The translations under genes and the position numbers were made by a program. The notes beneath the pieces were generated by a model that made no database searches, was not told where the DNA came from, and saw only the letters and a list, made by a program, of their open reading frames with translations. From Thalassiosira profunda (lineage: Eukaryota > Bacillariophyta > Thalassiosirophyceae > Thalassiosirales > Thalassiosiraceae), in assembly GCA_036939355.1 (NCBI GenBank), contig JALLAP010001222.1:1-13129 (forward strand): 13,129 nucleotides of DNA, given 5' to 3'. Shown here in pieces: positions 7,459-13,129 of this stretch (position 1 is its first letter; each line of letters opens with the position of its first letter).

Positions 7459-10400
7459 TTAAGCAAAGCCCTGCAACACCCCGTCGGTCGTTTCCAGCAA
7501 CCATTCCAGCTCGTAATACCGCGCCAAATTGCGCAGGATCTGGATCTGGCCGTAAAAGTCTTCCCGCGGAATGTCCAACTTGAGCGCCGCGGAGCAGTCG
7601 GACGTGCGAGCCATGGCACGAACCGCCACCTGACCGGTCTTGGTGCACCGCAGATCCTGCAGCTGGTACCGCAGGCACTTGCGCTGCACGATGTCCACGA
7701 GGCGCCGCTCCATCTGGTCCGCGTCGTACGGACTGCTGCAGCCGCCGCAGAGCCATTGCTTCTGAGCCTCGTCGTCGTCCTCCGGAGGCGTGGCGCAAAG
7801 ATCGACGTCGTAGCACTCGTGGCATTCCATGCAGTACACGTCCGGCAAAACGAATGCCGCGGCGGGATTCGTCCACCGAGTCGCCGCCGAGTATTCCTGG
7901 ATGCCGATCTGCGCAAAGAGGCTCTTCTTGAGGTAAATGACCTCTTGCTTGACGTCCGGGTCCAGTTCCAGCACCACGAGCACATTCTTCACGAACTCCA
8001 GCGCCGGATCTGTCAGCCGAAGGTGCGAGCCGGGCAACTGCGGAAAGGCCTCGGCCCCGCCGCCCTCATCGATGAGCTCTCCAACGACACGCGTTAAATA
8101 GTGCGCAAAGTGCTTCGAAATCATCTTCTTCTTGTACGCCAACAGCTGTTCCTGGGGCGACAAAAAGGAAGAGTTCTCGTCATCGTCTTCGTTGTTCGTC
8201 TTGGTCACCGACATGGGCGAGACGAGTTTGGTTCCCTTGGCCTTGGAAGCGGTTTGTTCGATCAGGAGCTGCTTCCGGAACACATCCTTGGAGAATCTCC
8301 CAATGATGGTGCGGAAGTAGTCTCTTGCCACGTCGTTCGCGAGGTATTGCATGATATTCCAGCCGCAGACGACGGTGGGGACGATGGTCATGTCGCCCTC
8401 CTCCTCGTCTCCATTGCCGGCCGAATTGAACAGCTGCGTTAGTTCGCTCTCCTCTTCGTCCTCGATCTCGCGTCGCTCGAAGTGCACGCCTCCAAAGTTG
8501 TTCTGGTCCAGGAAGAGGTAGTGCGAGTAGAAGTTGTTCGGGCGAAGCGAGATGCGCCCCAGTCCTTCGGTGGTGTGGTTGGACCCATCGCCGCCACCCG
8601 CTCGTTTGAGGATGGTCGAAATGACAAACTCCACGTACTCCTTCGCGTCATAGATGTGCGACTTGTTGGTGGCGATAACCACCTTGTGGAAGTTGGCGGA
8701 GACAATCGTCGATCCCAAACGCTGCAGCTCTCCCAGCAATCGCAAGAATGTGGTCTTCATAAGGGAGTGCACCACGCGATGCAAGGCCGGGTCGTTGAGC
8801 AATACGTCGGGCGAGGAAATGAGCCGATAGACGTCGTGCAACAGGTCGTCGGCCACTTGGCTATTCGTCTGATACGCATCCTTCAGCCACGATTGGATCA
8901 ACGAGCGAAGGACGGGGAGAGAGATAGCTGTGGACATCTCGTCTCCCAGCGGAGCCGACGCGGACATGACTGCCGTGGGCACGTTGGTTTCCGTATCAAA
9001 GAGCGCGTTGCTGCCCTTGTTCGACGCAGCAGCCACGGAAGCTCCCGGAAGAGTCGCCAGCGACGAATCCGTGAGCGCTGCGATGGCCAGGTCGTAGATG
9101 TCGAGCTCGACACAAACACAGCGGTACGCTCCCGGACGTTGAATGACGGGGCTGACCAATTCATCATCGTCGCCCCAAATGTCGTTGTTGTTCACGTCCG
9201 TTTCAGTGGGCGCAAAGCCAGCGCCGGTCTTTCCAACCAAACTCAGAGCGTTGGCCCCAAGGTCGGGCTGGCTGGGCATATCGTTTGCCCAGAGCACCGC
9301 ACGGCTCTTGCTCAAGTTCCTCGCATACAGAACGTCAAACATCGCAGTGTTCTCGTCCTGGTTGAGGTTGCCCACAGGGATCTGCGCAAACCTCGCTGCG
9401 GCAACTCTCTTGGGAAAGGACACCACCCCCATGTGCAAATACGCCTCGAGACAGAGCTGGACTGCCGTTGGTTCCCAATTCAAAGCAGGAAGCATGGATG
9501 ACGACGGGTTGTGCGCTGGCCCAGGCGGGAAAGCCAGTGGCACGAGAGGGAAGGAATTGCAGCTGGGAACAAGCTTGCGAAATTGCGGCTGGGGGCGGTT
9601 GGTGTTGGATAGGAGGATCGTGGGGCCGTTGTTGGACTGGAGGTACGACTTCAGCACGTCGTCCGAGCAAATACGCCTCGAGACAGAGCTGGACTGCCGT
9701 TGGTTCCCAATTCAAAGCAGGCAGCATGGATGACGAGGGATTGTGCGCTGGCCCGGGAGGGAAAGCCAGTGGCACGAGAGGGAAGGAATTGCAGCTCGGA
9801 ACAAGCTTGCGAAATTGCGGCTGGGGGCGGTTGGTGTTGGAGAGGAGGATCGTGGGGCCGTTGTTGGACTGGAGGTACGACTTCAGCACGTCGTCCGCGC
9901 CAGAGAACGCCCCCTTCTCGTCACCGACATACGCGAGACTCGACACGGCGCAGGTCGAATCGGGAGAAAGGCACGAGTAGTCAGACGAGCCGCCGGCCTC
10001 TTCATCGTCGCCAGCCTCATCCCCGGATGCCAAATCTCCGAGCTGGGCAAGCAGCTGGCGGAACATGCCCTCGCACTGCCTCACAGTGATGTTCTTCTGC
10101 ACCTTCTTCCCTCCAGGCTTGACCACCCAGAAGTGGCAGGTGGCATTCATTCCAAACGAGCCATCGGCCGAGTCTTGAGGACGAGACAAGTCGAGCCTCG
10201 ACTCGCCATCAGCACTTGGCGCACGATCGCCGCTGCCACCGTCCATGACGAACACCCCCACAAGACCTGTTCGCTTCTTCCGGTTCAGGCTCTCGTACAG
10301 GAAGATGCGACGATACGTCAGCCGTGGGTGCAGGTACTCGCCCTCGTCCGGACGAGACACAGATGAAAGCTCCGATAGATCGTACACTTTTCCGGCCTTG

Positions 10401-13129
10401 ACGTCACGGTTCTTGCCAGGACGACAGACGGAGCCCAGGTGCATGACAGCCTTGAGCAACAGGGGCGTGCCCATCTCGTACACCGAGTCGAACATTCGGT
10501 TCAAGTTCTCGGAGGTCACCCTCAGCGCGTCGTCCTTTGGCTGGATCATTTCGATCCAGTTGCCCGTCCGGTAGAGAAACTCGGGCATGCTCACCTCGTA
10601 CAGCATCGTGTTGCCCTTGTTGTGCGGCAGATGCTTCTCGACGCGCTTCACAACCATAGCCCCAACGATACCTTGCTGCAACTCATAGCGGCTGTCCACG
10701 TACACCGTCCGCGACATCTTGATGCGAATCCTCTGCAGCGACTTGTTGCCAATCATGACCCACAGAAGGAACGTCCCATCGGACGAGCCGCTATTCTCCG
10801 ACGACGTGGACGCCAGCTCACGCATCTCGATCACGTGCCACTCGTGCTGGGTCAAGGCCTCTGCCGCGCTGCGCATGTATCCCTCCATGGAGCCCAGCGC
10901 CGTCTTCTGCTTCTTGGACGCGTCGCCTCCCGCGCTGCCCAGCGACGAGGCAGCGCCAGACGCCGCCATGGCGCGCTTGCTGCGGCGCTGCCTGCGCTGC
11001 TTCCGCCAGAGCTCCTTCTTCTTCTTGAGCCACTCGGGAAGGTTGTCGTTGGTGAGCTTGATGCGAGCCTCCACAGGCTTCTCCTTCGCCGGAGTGGACC
11101 CCTCGGCGACTTCCTCTCCATTGGAGCCTTCGTCTTCGTCGCCGGCGTTTCTTTTTGAGGTGGCCTGAAGGGCGGCTTTTCTCCTCCGGGATGTGTGCAC
11201 GACTGGGCGTCCCGGACCAGCGACAGACTTCCCCTGGAAGTCTTCGATGTCCATCACGTCTCCACCACCATTACCCGCCGCCGTGCTCTCCAGCGCCGGC
11301 TTCTTCTTCACAACGCCAAACATGCTCGTGATGCTCCGCTGCTTGTATTTGTCATTCATCCTCCTGACCGTCGTCTGCAGCCAGTCCGGGTGGGGCACCC
11401 TCGGCACCGGGTTCTCCACCTTCTGCAGCGCGGCGGGAATGGTGATGATCTTCCGAATCGTGTTGTTGAGCCGCTCAAGGTAGTAGTCCCAGTCCAAGAC
11501 ATGGCGAATGTCAAAGTCGTCGCCCTCCATCTCCGGGGCCTTGAGCCACTTGCGCAAGTAGTGCTTCATCACTGCCGGCTCGGCCTTCCAGATGGCCGTA
11601 GGCACCGCCCTCTCTGTCACTGGCGCGCCGTGGGGCAGCTGGGAAATGATGAACTTGCAGTTCAGACCCTTGTCCTTGATAATCTCAGCGCCCAGAAACT
11701 CTCCCAAGCGACGCGCCGTGGTCTGCGACGTTCCCTTTTGATCGCCGTAGTCTTCGAGCTGCCGCGACATGTTGCGGTTCTCGCTAATGAGGTCTACCAG
11801 CTCGTCCGTTTCGAGCGCCTCGCCGCGGGTATCCAGGATGTCGATCCAGTGGTTGGCAATGTCCGCAACGCTGTCATAGCACTGGGCCAGGGTCGACCCA
11901 TCCAGAAAGTGCTCGAACACCTGGGATTGGAACGTCTTGATGAGCTCCAGCTCGCCACGACGCTTCAGCTCGAACCCCTTCAGCTCCGCCAGGCTGCCAT
12001 CGAAATTGAACACGGCATAGCGCTTCTTGAGCAGTTTCCCCTCCTCCGTGCTCGCCGGCAGGACCATGCAGCGGTATGGCCCGTCGAGCTCGAAGAAGAT
12101 GGAGCATTCGGACCTGGGCTCGTAGGTCCCCGCCTTGGGATCCTTCAGCGTCTGGTACTGGTGGTTGGTGAAGTTGTCGTGGACGTCGGCGTTGAGCATC
12201 ACGCAGGGGTACTCCAGCCGGAACGTTCCGCCGTCGTCGAGCTGGAACGTGAAGACGTTGGGAAAGCTTCCAGGCAGGATGCACCAAATGCCATCGGTGT
12301 CCAACTCCAGCGGACGTCCGACTTGCTCGATCAACTTTCTCGCTTGAACGATGAGGTCAGCCCCCGTCTTTGTGACGATCCCCGCCATCTCCATCGAGCG
12401 CCACCGCGCACCCTTGCGCATGACGTATCCGTAAAAGCTGTTGAGGATGCACTTGTGCGCCACCTGGAGCGAATCGTACACCAACGCCGAATCTTCCGCC
12501 TCCTTCTTCTGCTGGGGAGTCTCGGCCTTCCCAATCTTCTTCCCCCACACCTTGGCGAGCTTCTTGTACTCGTAGCGGCGATCGCGGAACAGGCGGACGG
12601 TGTCGACGTAGAAGTCGTTCTCGCGCATGCACACCGTGTCGGTCCGGGTCACCTCCTCCGTCACCTTCGTCTTCTTGTAGGCATTCTTGCTGTACAGCTT
12701 CAGCCGATCCGAGACCGCCTTGGCCTGCTCCTTCTGGGAGAGCTCGTGGAACGCGAGCGACGTCTCGCCATCCTCCCCCATTCCGTGGAAGGTCTCCCTC
12801 GTGAGCTGGTCCTTCGTCCGATCGTACTCCCCCTTCGTGGCGGGGTTGTAGTCGCCCCTCCACACCCACTGCATCTTTCTCTTACAGCCGTTCCTGGCCT
12901 GGTTGAAGTCACACCCCGCACACGTGGCATCGTCGACGATGGCAGAAGGCTGGAGGCGGTTCGTCAGGATGATGTTGGGATACATGGCACCGACGTCAAT
13001 GTGGTAGACATAAGGCGTCTCGTTCCGCTTCGGCCGGTCGCGGAGGAGCTCGAGCTTCTCGATGATCTCCGCCTTGACCTCGTCGTAGTTGGTCACCTTC
13101 CGCCGGTCGATCCCTCCCTCGACTTCGAT
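7459..13129 (-). CDS. POLE: DNA polymerase epsilon catalytic subunit, 5'-partial, frame broken by an internal tandem duplication
   Basis: This B-family polymerase copies the leading strand. The gene runs off the right edge, so the exonuclease domain is not visible. Frame 1 (13129 to 9668, 1,154 codons) has motif A DVGAMYPNI (D near 12997), the Pol epsilon-type cysteines CAGC, NGC and VCMREN that bind the catalytic-core 4Fe-4S cluster, motif B KCILNSFYG (12454-12428) and motif C DTDG (12301-12290). A PIP-box-like QRSITSMF (11341-11318) is followed by a basic disordered linker and the inactive C-terminal half (DUF1744 region). The frame breaks at the duplication near 9666. Frame 2 continues from copy two to tandem stops TAA TAA at 7461, through the CysA zinc motif (CMEC...WLCGGC) and a degenerate CysB. 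Dropping one 232-nt unit gives about 1,812 visible residues, in line with eukaryotic Pol epsilon. No introns are needed. As it stands, translation of frame 1 would add 110 unrelated residues and stop at 9335. Confidence 0.93.
9435..9897. repeat. Tandem duplication of 231 bp inside the polymerase coding sequence
   Basis: Copy A (9435-9665) and copy B (9667-9897) are 231 bp each, with one extra base (9666) between them, so the period is 232. I count 7 mismatches, about 97% identity, and no indels. Read in the proper minus-strand frame of each copy, the two translate identically from VLKSYLQSNNGP to QLCLEAYL. Because 232 is not a multiple of 3, the second copy falls in a different frame from the first. 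Confidence 0.95.

Noticed and set aside
8482..9501. 339-aa plus-strand ORF
   Set aside because: It lies antisense to conserved Pol epsilon codons and has no recognisable motif.
7459..9657. A separate second gene starting at the ATT/ATG-like site in copy A
   Set aside because: The frame continues Pol epsilon directly through its C-terminal region and Cys motifs, so it is the 3' part of the same gene rather than a new gene.
9435..9897. Tandem repeat as a CRISPR array, transposon or satellite
   Set aside because: There are only two copies of a coding segment, with no spacers, no terminal inverted repeats and no target-site duplication.
9468..10089. Plus-strand ORFs with internal amino-acid repeats
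   Set aside because: The repeats simply reflect the 231-bp DNA duplication read on the wrong strand.

Overview
The window is nuclear eukaryotic DNA, most likely from a diatom or a close stramenopile relative. This rests on short spliceosomal introns (51-104 nt) with GTGAGT or GTAAGT donors, on dense gene packing with short gaps, and on family features. The kinase has a non-HRD catalytic loop of a type I associate with stramenopile kinases, and the polymerase is a clear eukaryotic Pol epsilon. I cannot fix the species from sequence alone. No rRNA, tRNA, transposon ORF or CRISPR array is visible.

Layout from left to right: (1) the first 15 codons of a minus-strand gene cut by the window edge, SUMO-like in its opening residues; (2) a divergent intergenic region, then a plus-strand 106-aa twin-CX9C mitochondrial protein resembling the complex I assembly factor NDUFAF8; (3) a convergent minus-strand phytanoyl-CoA dioxygenase-like Fe(II)/2-oxoglutarate oxygenase of 430 aa; (4) a divergent C-rich promoter region and a plus-strand two-exon TCF25/NULP1 homologue of 734 aa, whose ATG lies 6 nt after a likely 5'UTR intron; (5) a convergent minus-strand six-exon protein kinase of 574 aa with all catalytic motifs except that HRD reads FRD; (6) about 600 bp without a gene; (7) the catalytic subunit of DNA polymerase epsilon on the minus strand, whose 5' end runs off the right edge. 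About 1,800 codons of it are visible, from polymerase motif A to the stop.

The genes show no shared pathway. They look like ordinary housekeeping genes in alternating orientation: mitochondrial assembly, lipid or small-molecule hydroxylation, ribosome quality control, signalling and leading-strand replication.

The strongest anomaly is inside the polymerase gene. A 231-nt coding segment is present twice in tandem, separated by one extra base (period 232), which breaks the reading frame. The copies differ at 7 sites and all 7 are synonymous. This argues that both were functional coding sequence, and points to two haplotypes stitched together by an assembler or to a very recent allelic exchange or duplication. 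Second is the degenerate CysB zinc/iron-sulphur motif at the polymerase C-terminus. Third is the kinase with FRD and a roughly 70-residue insert after helix D.
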